Assembly: GCF_030157465.1 (NCBI RefSeq)
Contig: NZ_JAOAUU010000054.1
Coordinates: 62,001-126,000 of the forward strand
Direction of reading: 5' to 3'
DNA: 64,000 bases
Origin: Zoogloea sp.
GTDB taxonomy: Bacteria > Pseudomonadota > Gammaproteobacteria > Burkholderiales > Rhodocyclaceae
The number at the start of each line of letters is the position of its first letter. Positions within the stretch are counted from its first letter, which is position 1. Shown one piece after another: positions 1 to 8,902 of the stretch. The notes under the pieces were generated by a model. It did no database searches and was not told the origin of the DNA. It saw only the letters and a program-made list of their open reading frames with translations. The translations under genes were made by a program, and so were the position numbers.

Positions 1-2930
1 TAGCGCGAGACCGCTACGCGTTAGCCGCCGTCTTGGACGAGTTGCTGGTGAAAGACCAGTGCGACGGGGACTTACTCGGCTTGGAGCAGGTCCGTGAAGA
101 AATTCATCGTCTGCTTAACGAGCGCCAAGTCTCAGCTCTTGAACCCTTGCAAAGCGCACTAGATGGTAAAGGTCAGTCCACGGAGGTGCCTGACCTTGAA
201 CCGTATCACATCACAGTTCGTAACCTTGGGGCCACGGGAGTCCCTCAAGGCGAGATGTTGGGCGATAACGGGTACTTCTATCTCACGATGGAGAACTCAC
301 GAAGGAATCTCGGCTCCAGGCTGATACACCTGACGGGCGCGGGGGCCAGATTAACCGTCGAATGGCAACCCTCAGAGCGTCGAGTTGCATGGGTAACTGC
401 CAAATCCGTGGACCTGACACAGCTTATTTGGGTTCAGGATAAGTGCCTGGGACGGATACGTGCGAGGCTCATGCTTGCTGACGGACCGCGCAGCGACGCC
501 ACGGACCTCGAGCCATCGTTCGACTTGTGGAACGAACAGTTCAGCGAGCCGCCTAGCGAGGAAAACGAACTTTCCGAAGCCTCTCCGACAGCAGACGTGT
601 CACCGCTTGCCAGTAGTGCGGAAGATGAAGGCATTGCAGCACCATCCCAACGCGAGCTAGCGATTGACGTCGAAGAGCTTTGGCGAGGACTCTTAGCAGC
701 GGAAGAGGATTCGCTACCTATCGCCACGGTCGTCGGCGAGGCCAGGCGAAACCCGCAGCGCGAACACCAGATGCTATTGCCTTGTGCGCTAGACGGAACT
801 GGGTTTGACCCCGACATCGATGACAGAACCTGGGTTGAGAGGCAAAACGCCGATGGTCTGTGGCGCCGATGTGGGGACCTGGAACTGCGCGATACCTCGC
901 TTGGTGCAAACGCCGAGCTAGCTATCGAGCGCTGGGGTGGCAAGCCACCCAGGTTGGGGGACAAGCTCCGGCTGCGCAGCAACATGGAGAGCGCTTCTCT
1001 GACGCGGCGTGCAACAGCAGTGGAGCGGATTCTTGAGGGCCGCTCCGTCATTCCAGACCTGATGGCGTACTTTCAAGCCTCGGGAACACAGCCAGCACCA
1101 ATGGAGTTTCAGCGGCCGCCAGAGGAGGCCCTGGATGTGTATACACAGGGTAGCAAGCGCCTGAACGACAGTCAGAAAGAGGCCTTCCGCAAGGCTCTCC
1201 AGTTTGGGCCCTTGAGCTTGCTTCAAGGTCCGCCGGGGACCGGCAAGACGTGGTTCATCGCTTCACTGCTTCACTATCTGGTAACAAAAGAAGGGGCACG
1301 CCGAATCCTGGTTGTGAGTCAAGCCCATGAGGCCGTCAACAATGCCTTGGAAAAAGCGCTTGAACTGTTCGAGGCCCGTGGCGTGGCATTCGATGCCGTT
1401 CGCCTTGGACATGAGTCGGTGGTCTCGGAAACTATTCGACACCTTCACTCTTCGTCCATTGAACAGTCGTACCGCGAACGATTTAAGGCCGAATATAAAG
1501 AACGAGTGGTTCGACTGGCTACCGAGATGGGGCTTCCGGCTGCCTTTGCCGCAGCCGCGGTGCGATTACACGTCAATGTTGGTCGTTTGGTGGAGCAAAT
1601 TGCGAGGTTGTCAGCGGACATGCCCGAGCCGGTGCCGCACAACTCCCGTGCTCCCAACGACGAATCGGCAGCAGAGGACCCATCAATACTGCGCGTTCGA
1701 CAACTTACTGCAACCCTCCACGAAATCTGCGAGCGCGACTACGAGTACGTAGTTGGCGAAATCCAGCTAGGCGAAGTTTTGGACGACCTGTACGAACAGC
1801 TGGCCGACCAATACGAGGTCCAGTCCCCCCAGGCGCTGGACCGGCTTCGTCGGTTACTAAAGATGTCTGATGACTGGCTTAAGACTCTGGGTGAGCCGGC
1901 AGCAAACTTCGTCGAGTTCCTGGCTAAATCACGCACGATTGTGGCAGGCACCTTGGTCGGCATCGGTCGGCGTGCAGCGGGGGTTATTCAGAACATGTAT
2001 GACTGGGTAGTCATCGACGAGGCAGGCCGGGCAGCCCCAAGCGAGTTGGCCGTGGCGATGCAGACCGGCCGCCGTATTCTTCTCGTTGGCGACCACAAGC
2101 AACTTCCCCCCACATTTGCTCAGGAAGTCCGCGATGCCGTAACCAGAAAGCTGGGCTATCCCTCGGACTCGCGAGCGTTTGCCAGCGATTTCGAGCGAGT
2201 CTTCGATTCTCCCTACGGTGTGACTGTAGGTGCGTCACTGAAGGAGCAATACCGCATGGCGCCGACCATCGGCGACCTTGTCTCCGACGTTTTCTACGGC
2301 GGTCGCTTGGCTACAGGACGCAGCCCCTCGTGGCTGGATACCAGCCTGCTCCCACCTCAACTCCGTCATGAGGTTTGCTGGGTTGACACAAGCACGTTGG
2401 GAAAGAGCGCTCACGAAAGTACGTCACCTGACCGAATCGACTGCTGGAACGACACAGAAGCAAATGTCGTGATGACAGTATTGCGCACGCTTCTCAAGAA
2501 CCAAGCGCTGATAAGAGCCTTGAAGGAAGGACTTCAGCCCGGCGACCCTATCGTGGGTGTAATTTGCATGTACTCCAAACAACGCGAAGTACTAAACCGT
2601 CTGAAGAGTGAGGCACGGTGGATACCTGCCGAACTGAGAAGGCTGATAAAGGTCGATACCGTCGACAGTTACCAGGGTAAGGAGAACCGCATCGTCATCC
2701 TCTCTACTGTCCGAAACAACCCGCTGCTGAACCCTGGATTTCTTCGTAGCCCGAACCGCATCAACGTTGCAATATCCCGGGCAATGGAGCGCCTCATAAT
2801 CGTTGGTGCAACCCCCATGTGGCGAGGCAAGAATGAGCAAACGCCGCTAGGGCAAGTTCTGAAGAAGGTTGAAACATTGTGTGCAGCTGATTGTGCCGCA
2901 ATTGTTAAAGCCCAGGAGTTCCGGCAATGA
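1..2930 (+). CDS. Superfamily 1 DNA/RNA helicase (AAA_11/AAA_12 type), 5' end outside window
   Basis: The frame is open to the left edge, with no stop upstream of the TTG at 33, and the residues there read as continuing protein, so the gene is treated as 5'-partial. About 965 residues are visible from that TTG. SF1 motifs are seen in order: Walker A GPPGTGKT (about residue 400), motif II VVIDEAGRA (about 660), motif III GDHKQLPP, motif V VDTVDSYQGKE and motif VI NVAISRAMERL. This is the Upf1/Dna2-like arrangement. The ~380 residues before Walker A are not recognised. The stop overlaps the next start by 4 bp (ATGA), so it is in one operon with the following gene and with pglZ and brxL. The role is inferred as the ATP-driven translocase of a BREX-like defence locus; it is not one of the standard BREX helicases I can name. 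Confidence 0.85.
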   Translation, partial: ARDRYALAAVLDELLVKDQCDGDLLGLEQVREEIHRLLNERQVSALEPLQSALDGKGQSTEVPDLEPYHITVRNLGATGVPQGEMLGDNGYFYLTMENSRRNLGSRLIHLTGAGARLTVEWQPSERRVAWVTAKSVDLTQLIWVQDKCLGRIRARLMLADGPRSDATDLEPSFDLWNEQFSEPPSEENELSEASPTADVSPLASSAEDEGIAAPSQRELAIDVEELWRGLLAAEEDSLPIATVVGEARRNPQREHQMLLPCALDGTGFDPDIDDRTWVERQNADGLWRRCGDLELRDTSLGANAELAIERWGGKPPRLGDKLRLRSNMESASLTRRATAVERILEGRSVIPDLMAYFQASGTQPAPMEFQRPPEEALDVYTQGSKRLNDSQKEAFRKALQFGPLSLLQGPPGTGKTWFIASLLHYLVTKEGARRILVVSQAHEAVNNALEKALELFEARGVAFDAVRLGHESVVSETIRHLHSSSIEQSYRERFKAEYKERVVRLATEMGLPAAFAAAAVRLHVNVGRLVEQIARLSADMPEPVPHNSRAPNDESAAEDPSILRVRQLTATLHEICERDYEYVVGEIQLGEVLDDLYEQLADQYEVQSPQALDRLRRLLKMSDDWLKTLGEPAANFVEFLAKSRTIVAGTLVGIGRRAAGVIQNMYDWVVIDEAGRAAPSELAVAMQTGRRILLVGDHKQLPPTFAQEVRDAVTRKLGYPSDSRAFASDFERVFDSPYGVTVGASLKEQYRMAPTIGDLVSDVFYGGRLATGRSPSWLDTSLLPPQLRHEVCWVDTSTLGKSAHESTSPDRIDCWNDTEANVVMTVLRTLLKNQALIRALKEGLQPGDPIVGVICMYSKQREVLNRLKSEARWIPAELRRLIKVDTVDSYQGKENRIVILSTVRNNPLLNPGFLRSPNRINVAISRAMERLIIVGATPMWRGKNEQTPLGQVLKKVETLCAADCAAIVKAQEFRQ

Positions 2931-4414
2931 GCATCGACCATATCCCGTTCAACAGAGTCACCTTCGCGCTACCGGTCCAGCCATTTAAGGTGACTGCATT
3001 CATCTCCACACAAGAGCGTCTCCCCGCAGTCACAGAATTCGTCCTGCGGCTGCTGCACACATGCGAACGGGTTTCCCTCGCAGCATTTCGTGACTACTTC
3101 GGATTTTCGGAGGCTGAAGCACTCTCCGTCATTGAGTCGCTAAGCCGCCAAGGCTACCTCGTGCTGTCCGACGACGAGTTGTCTCTCGGCGAAGAGATGC
3201 GGCAACGTTTCGAGGTATCACCTGACGATTGCCCGTGGGTGACAAAACTTAAGAAACGTACAGATATTGTTCCTTTCGACCTGCTGACCTTTTCAATGCT
3301 CGGTCGAGCAGAGTTCAGCTTTGCGACAGGAAACTGGATAAAGTTGAATCCGCCGGCTGAGATTGTGGGCAACAGCCTCGGACGTGCTCGAGGTGGGTAC
3401 AGAGAGAATTTTGCCCGAATTGAGCGGGAAACTGCTCGTTCGCGAGGCGAGGAACGCGAACGGTCATACGGAGTGCACTCGATTGAGAGTATCGAAGCGC
3501 GTAAACCGGGCTTTTTTCCGCTGACAGTCAGTCTGGAGGTCGATGCCCGAAACGCCGTGACTGCCAGGTTGCCAAACGAGTTCGAAGCTGGCGCTAGTTT
3601 GGAGCTACTCACAGAGTTTCGTGAGCGTGTCGCCACTTCTCTGGAAGAGAGCAATAGCACTGGCGAAAACGGCCTTCAGGAATTCCTCGACCTGTTCGGG
3701 CTTGATTTTCTTCGCCCCTACGCCTTAGGGACAGAGTTGAATGCGCACAAACTAGCTACTGAAATTGAACGTGGCCTTGCTGCGCCTGCAGGGCTTCAAC
3801 CTATGTTCGGTAGTGCGTATCTGAAAAAGAACCTGGAGGCAGTACTGTCGCAGATTCATGAGGCCAGAGCCGGGCACAAAGGACAGCCAAGACACCTGAG
3901 TTCTTTAGCCTGGTTTGCACCAGAAGACGGGCTTTGGGGACGTGGGGATGACTTTCGAAAATCGGTTGAAGCCATCCGAAAAGCCATTCGGAGCAATGGA
4001 AAGGGTGACGACCTCTTTGTGTATGACCGTGCCCAGGAGCGTCAGGAGACAATTGTACGAGGCAAGTATGCTGGAACCGGCTTAACGGAGCTGCATTTGG
4101 TTCGTCCTGACGCGAAAGCGACTCACTGGCATTCGTCCGTTGAGTTGATGCTTTATCCGGGACGATTTGCTGCGGCCATGCTTCATACGCCGCTGCCAGC
4201 GGCTCCGGGCGCTAAGGTGCCGTTTGGGTTCATTTCAACTCAGCCCAGACATCTACGGACTGTTCACCAGTTAATACTCGATGCCGCGAATGGCAATCGG
4301 TACGCCGGGCGTTGGTCCCCGAGTCGAGAAGGCGGAGCAGCGCGCGCGCAGACCCTATTCGATGCATGCCCGTTCCTAGCATATTCCGACATTCAGACGC
4401 CGTCTCTGCCGTGA
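2927..4414 (+). CDS. Unrecognised 495-aa protein of the PglZ/BrxL operon, winged-helix-like N-terminus
   Basis: No family is recognised. Residues about 35-85 look like a winged helix (helix, a second helix in SEAEALSVIESLSRQGYLVL, then a strand turn), which would suit DNA or protein docking. The rest is mixed alpha/beta with no catalytic motif that I can see; a phospholipase-D HKD motif was looked for and not found. The ATG lies in the helicase stop (ATGA) and the next gene starts 12 bp after its stop, so translation is probably coupled within one operon. Its fixed position between a helicase and PglZ suggests a structural or adaptor subunit of the same defence complex; this is inference only. 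Confidence 0.75.
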   Translation: MSIDHIPFNRVTFALPVQPFKVTAFISTQERLPAVTEFVLRLLHTCERVSLAAFRDYFGFSEAEALSVIESLSRQGYLVLSDDELSLGEEMRQRFEVSPDDCPWVTKLKKRTDIVPFDLLTFSMLGRAEFSFATGNWIKLNPPAEIVGNSLGRARGGYRENFARIERETARSRGEERERSYGVHSIESIEARKPGFFPLTVSLEVDARNAVTARLPNEFEAGASLELLTEFRERVATSLEESNSTGENGLQEFLDLFGLDFLRPYALGTELNAHKLATEIERGLAAPAGLQPMFGSAYLKKNLEAVLSQIHEARAGHKGQPRHLSSLAWFAPEDGLWGRGDDFRKSVEAIRKAIRSNGKGDDLFVYDRAQERQETIVRGKYAGTGLTELHLVRPDAKATHWHSSVELMLYPGRFAAAMLHTPLPAAPGAKVPFGFISTQPRHLRTVHQLILDAANGNRYAGRWSPSREGGAARAQTLFDACPFLAYSDIQTPSLP

Positions 4415-4426
4415 CGGGGATGGACC

Positions 4427-6751
4427 ATGACCCTTAAGAGAAAACTCGCTGAAGCGATTATGTCGGCTGCGAAGGTCAATCGCTCCTTGATGGCGGCACC
4501 AGCTGCAGTGCTTTGGCCCGACCCTGACCGTCAATGGCAGAAGGTCATACCAGCTATTTCCGACGTCGTTCCCAACCTACTTTCACTGGGGGACTATGAA
4601 CCCGAGGCCAAGCGGGGACCGAGCATATGGCTAAAGACGATGGTCGGCGGAGCTGAGCATGCGCTGAAGCCTGGAGTGGTGCCCGTGGTCTATTTGCCGG
4701 GGGTAGGAAAGACAGACCTTCGGGCAATCGAGTCTTGCCCACGCAACCTTCAACCCTTGGCTGAACTCCAGTATCGAGGCAACTTCTGGTGCCAAGCAAA
4801 CGGGAAGGACTGGACCGTCAATGCGTTCTTAACCTCGAAGAACGGAGGGCTCGGGCTTGACGTTGCCCAAGATAAAGCTACGCAGGAGGCTCTAGGCCAG
4901 GCTCTCGAAGCTGGTGTCCTGTTAGAAAGTAGCCTTGAAAACCTGCACGGTCGGCAAATCAATGCAGAGTGGCTGCACAGCCTCTTGGCGCCGAACCCCA
5001 CGCGGGACCTGTTGCTCTGGATGAACGACGCCGATAGTGCCCGTGCGCAGTGGGCAGGGGTGCGCTGGGATGTCTTCAGCAAGCGCTGCAAAGCGGACTT
5101 TGGGTTTGACCCTGTGGCTGATGGCCTGCTGGTCGCGGCAGAGCTGCTTGCCAAGGGAAAGGGGAAGTGGGCAGCAGTCTCCGAGCTCTACCGAGACTCC
5201 TACACGAGCTTTCCCAAGGTCTATGACCTGCTCCTCAAGGTCCAGCCACCTCAATTGGGACTGTTCGACGAACTCGACCAGCTGGCAGGCTTTCCTCAGG
5301 CCAACGAAGAGCGGGAAGCCAATTTGCGCTATGCGCTGGCCGCCTGTGATTCGATGGATTCGGCACAGGCTCGTGCAGCCATCCACAAAGCCGAGCAGGA
5401 GCATGGGGGCCGTCGCGGTTGGCTGTGGCGGCGCATGGGGCAATCCCCCCTTGCTGTCGCTCTGGGGCACCTGTCTCGTTTGGTTGAGCTGAGCACCAAC
5501 CTTCCATCCGGCAGCTCGCCTGAGCAGCTTGCCGCAAGTTATCAGCAGCACGGCTGGCAAGTGGATGCCGCCGCTCTGGATGCCCTCGCAGCCGTTCAGG
5601 CAAAGGCTGACGTGGATGCCGTATCGGTTGCTCTGCGCTCGGTGTACCGTCCCTGGCTCGATGCATCCGCTGTGCGTCTGCAAGAGGCCGCAAAATCGGT
5701 TGGCGGGCTCCCCCCTTTGAGTCCTTCGTCTTCCAGTGAGGCAGAGGACGGGGTGTGCACCGTTTTCGTCGACGGATTGCGCTACGACGTGGCGGTACGG
5801 CTGAAGGAGCGGCTGGCCGAACTGGGTAAGTCGGCGCTGAGCGTCTCTTGGACCAGCATGCCCTCGGTGACGGCGTCAGGTAAGCCGTGGTGCTCCCCGG
5901 TGCGAGATTTGGTCGCCGGCACGAAGGAGGACGCCGACTTCCAGCCGAGAGTAGCGGCGGATGGCAAACCATTGTCGGGCTACAACTTCCGCAAGCTCCT
6001 CGCTGAGACGGGGGTTCAAGTTCTAGACAAACATGAGTCTGGAGACCCCCAGGGACGCGCCTGGACGGAATCAGGAGACCTGGACCATTATGGGCACGAG
6101 CACGGCATCAGGCTCGCCAGAGACCTCGACGTCCAGCTGAATCAGGTGATGGAGCGCGTTGAAGAGCTTATCCAGGCAGGTTGGCGGCGGTTCCGCATTG
6201 TGACCGACCATGGCTGGCTTCTGTTGCCTGGTGGGCTACCCAAGACCGAGCTTCCGATGCATCAAGTCGAAACCCGCTGGGGCCGCAGTGCAATCCTGAA
6301 GGATTCTGCCTTTGGCACCTCCCTGACCTTCGGTTGGGACTGGTGCAAGGAGGTGCAGATTGCCTATGCCCCGGGTGTCTCATGCTTTGTGGCGGGGACA
6401 GAGTACGCCCATGGAGGCCTCAGTCTCCAGGAGTGCCTGGTGCCCGTTATCGCCCTGGATGTCGCAGCTTCAGCTGCGCCAGCAGCCAATGTCACAATCA
6501 AGGCTGTGACGTGGCGAGGGCTGCGCTGCGTTGTCGAGGTGGAGCCCTCCATGGCGGGGCTGGAGGCGGATATTCGCACCAAGCCTGCGTTGGCATCGAG
6601 TTCGCTGGCTGCCAGCGTCAAGACGATTCAGGATGGCAAGGCCAGTCTTGCGGTCGCGGACGATGACAACCTGGGTGTGGCGGCCGTGGTTGTCGTACTG
6701 GGGCCTGATGGGACTGTGCTTCAGAAGAGCCCGACGACCGTGGGGGGCTGA
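4427..6751 (+). CDS. pglZ: PglZ-domain protein (BREX-type alkaline-phosphatase superfamily)
   Basis: The C-terminal half carries the PglZ domain: VFVDGLRYDVAVRL at about residues 446-459 gives the metal-binding Asp of the alkaline-phosphatase fold, and RIVTDHGWLLLPGG (about 590-603) gives the second metal-binding Asp/His pair. The N-terminal ~400 residues are helical and match the usual extension of BREX PglZ proteins; the length (774 aa) is in the family range. PglZ is a conserved core component of BREX/Pgl phage-exclusion systems, with nuclease activity reported for some members. It sits between the 495-aa gene and brxL, an adjacency typical of BREX. The ATG at 4427 is the first in frame and lies 12 bp past the previous stop. 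Confidence 0.9.
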   Translation: MTLKRKLAEAIMSAAKVNRSLMAAPAAVLWPDPDRQWQKVIPAISDVVPNLLSLGDYEPEAKRGPSIWLKTMVGGAEHALKPGVVPVVYLPGVGKTDLRAIESCPRNLQPLAELQYRGNFWCQANGKDWTVNAFLTSKNGGLGLDVAQDKATQEALGQALEAGVLLESSLENLHGRQINAEWLHSLLAPNPTRDLLLWMNDADSARAQWAGVRWDVFSKRCKADFGFDPVADGLLVAAELLAKGKGKWAAVSELYRDSYTSFPKVYDLLLKVQPPQLGLFDELDQLAGFPQANEEREANLRYALAACDSMDSAQARAAIHKAEQEHGGRRGWLWRRMGQSPLAVALGHLSRLVELSTNLPSGSSPEQLAASYQQHGWQVDAAALDALAAVQAKADVDAVSVALRSVYRPWLDASAVRLQEAAKSVGGLPPLSPSSSSEAEDGVCTVFVDGLRYDVAVRLKERLAELGKSALSVSWTSMPSVTASGKPWCSPVRDLVAGTKEDADFQPRVAADGKPLSGYNFRKLLAETGVQVLDKHESGDPQGRAWTESGDLDHYGHEHGIRLARDLDVQLNQVMERVEELIQAGWRRFRIVTDHGWLLLPGGLPKTELPMHQVETRWGRSAILKDSAFGTSLTFGWDWCKEVQIAYAPGVSCFVAGTEYAHGGLSLQECLVPVIALDVAASAAPAANVTIKAVTWRGLRCVVEVEPSMAGLEADIRTKPALASSSLAASVKTIQDGKASLAVADDDNLGVAAVVVVLGPDGTVLQKSPTTVGG

Positions 6752-6844
6752 TGGCTCCCGGTGCGTCTCCGCAGCTTTGGCCTGTTGGAACGCCTAATCA
6801 GATAGCGATGAGGGCCGCGCGTGGCCCGAGAAAGGTATTGAACG

Positions 6845-8890
6845 ATGCAGCTCGATGACTTGGACAGGAAGGCCACGGAAGCCTTTGAGGGCTATGTGGT
6901 CCGCAAGGACCTGGTGCGGACGTTCAGTCGCCAGTTTCCTGTTCCCACCTACGTCGTGGAGTTCCTGCTTGGCCGCTACTGCGCCACCACCGACGAGGCC
7001 GAAATCCAGGAGGGCCTGGAAATCGTCCAGCGCCAGCTCTCGTCACGAACTGTGAAGGCGGGGGAGGAAGAGCTTTTCAAGGCGCGCGCCCGGGAATCTG
7101 GCTCGGTCAAAATCATCGACATCATCACAGCCAGGCTTGACGCCAAGAGCGACTCGTACGTCGCCTCGCTCCCCAGTCTGCGCCTCACGGATGTCCGGAT
7201 TGACCCGGACCTCATCAAGGAGCACGAGCGCATCCTGACGGGGGGCTTCTACGCCGAGGTCACCCTAGCCTACGATGCATCGATTGCCCAGGAAAAGAGC
7301 GGTCGCCCCTTCGGTGTGCAGTCCCTGCGTGCTATCCAGCTGTCCAAGCGGGATGTGCTGGCAGACCTGAGCGCGGGCCGGGACAAGCTGACCACGCTCG
7401 AATGGAAGGATTTTCTGCTGCGCAGTGTGGGGCTCGAGCCAGAGACGCTCAGTGACCGTGCCAAGGACGCCTTTCTCCTACGAATGGTCCCCTTTGTCGA
7501 GCGCAACTACAACATGGTGGAGCTCGGCCCCCGCGGGACTGGCAAGTCGCACCTCTTCCAGCAGGTATCGCCCTACGCCCACCTGATTTCAGGGGGAAAG
7601 GCGACGGTGGCCCGCATGTTCGTGAACAACGCGAACGGTCAGCGGGGCCTAGTCTGCCAGTATGACGTGGTGTGCTTCGACGAAGTGTCCGGCGTGTCCT
7701 TCGACCAGAAGGATGGCGTGAACATCATGAAGGGCTACATGGAGAGCGGTGAGTTCTCCCGCGGCAAGGAAAGCATCCGTGCGGACGGCTCCATTGTCCT
7801 GGTGGGCAACTTTGATGTGGATGTCGAGCATCAGCAGCGTGTCAGCCACCTGTTCGGCCCCCTGCCCCCCGAGATGAGGGATGACACGGCCTTCATGGAC
7901 CGCATCCACTGCTACTTGCCTGGCTGGGACGTGCCCAAGCTCAACCCCAGCCTCTTCACCAATCACTTCGGCCTGGTCAGCGACTTCCTGTCGGAGTGCT
8001 TCACCCAGCTCCGCAATCAGAGCAGGGTCTCGGTGTTGCAGGGACGGGTCTTCTGGGGAGGCGCCCTGTCAGGTCGAGACCTGAACGGCGTGAACAAGAC
8101 CGTAAGCGGGCTGCTGAAGCTGCTTTACCCCAATGCGGAAACGCCCGTCAGCGACGAGGACCTGGAATGGGCAGTACGTTTGGCCCTCGAGGTGCGCCGG
8201 CGCGTCAAGGAGCAGCAGAAACGCATCGGTGCCGCTGAGTTCCGCAACACGCACTTCAGCTATACCCTGGGGGCCGAAGGGGTCGAGAAGTTCGTGTCCA
8301 CCCCTGAGCTGCAGAGCCAGGCGGGTATCGGTGACGAGCCCCTGGAGTGCGGGCAGATTTGGACGCTCAGCCCCGGGGGCCAGGATGAGCATGCCGGGTT
8401 GTTCCGGCTGGAAGTGACCGAAGGCCCGGGCAGCGGTGTCCGCGTACTGAACAACCCCGTCCCGCCGGCGTTCAAAGAGTCAATCCGCTGCGCCGAGCAA
8501 AATCTGTACGCACGGGCCCCGCAACTGGTGGGCGACCGTGACCCCAGGGCCCATGAGTTCTCGGTGCAGTTGCGCGGCTTCGATGCGGCCAAGAGCGGCG
8601 CCAAGACTTCGGTAGCGTGCCTCATCGCGCTGGCCAGTGCGCTCCTCAGAAAGTCGGTGCGTGGCGGCCTCATCGTAGTGGGCGAAGTCACGCTCGGTGG
8701 AACCATCGAGCCGATACACAACGCGGTCACCCTGGCCGAGCAGGCCGTTGAGAAAGGGGCGAAGTCCTTGCTGCTGCCGGTTGCCTGTCGGCGCCAGCTC
8801 TTCGACCTCTCGGATGACATGGCCACGAAGCTCGATATCGAGTTCTACCAGGATGCGCGCGATGCGCTCCTGAAGGCGCTGACAGAGTAA
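6845..8890 (+). CDS. brxL: BrxL, AAA+ ATPase with C-terminal Lon-like domain
   Basis: A 681-aa protein with the BrxL layout. The N-terminal ~200 residues form the DNA-binding-type region. The AAA+ core follows, with Walker A GPRGTGKS near residue 228, Walker B VVCFDEVSGV and sensor region SIVLVGNFDVDV. A C-terminal S16/Lon-like domain (about 560-680) includes GGLIVVGEVTLGGTIEPIHN and EKGAKSLLLP. The Lon catalytic Ser motif (PSAG) is not visible; the corresponding stretch reads SGAKTSVAC, so proteolysis is doubtful. BrxL proteins are hexameric DNA-binding motors needed for phage exclusion in type 1 and type 4 BREX. A 93-bp gap separates it from pglZ, longer than the other gaps in this operon, and a GAAAGG ribosome-binding site precedes the ATG. 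Confidence 0.92.
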   Translation: MQLDDLDRKATEAFEGYVVRKDLVRTFSRQFPVPTYVVEFLLGRYCATTDEAEIQEGLEIVQRQLSSRTVKAGEEELFKARARESGSVKIIDIITARLDAKSDSYVASLPSLRLTDVRIDPDLIKEHERILTGGFYAEVTLAYDASIAQEKSGRPFGVQSLRAIQLSKRDVLADLSAGRDKLTTLEWKDFLLRSVGLEPETLSDRAKDAFLLRMVPFVERNYNMVELGPRGTGKSHLFQQVSPYAHLISGGKATVARMFVNNANGQRGLVCQYDVVCFDEVSGVSFDQKDGVNIMKGYMESGEFSRGKESIRADGSIVLVGNFDVDVEHQQRVSHLFGPLPPEMRDDTAFMDRIHCYLPGWDVPKLNPSLFTNHFGLVSDFLSECFTQLRNQSRVSVLQGRVFWGGALSGRDLNGVNKTVSGLLKLLYPNAETPVSDEDLEWAVRLALEVRRRVKEQQKRIGAAEFRNTHFSYTLGAEGVEKFVSTPELQSQAGIGDEPLECGQIWTLSPGGQDEHAGLFRLEVTEGPGSGVRVLNNPVPPAFKESIRCAEQNLYARAPQLVGDRDPRAHEFSVQLRGFDAAKSGAKTSVACLIALASALLRKSVRGGLIVVGEVTLGGTIEPIHNAVTLAEQAVEKGAKSLLLPVACRRQLFDLSDDMATKLDIEFYQDARDALLKALTE

Positions 8891-8902
8891 AAGGCCTACC
8901 CA

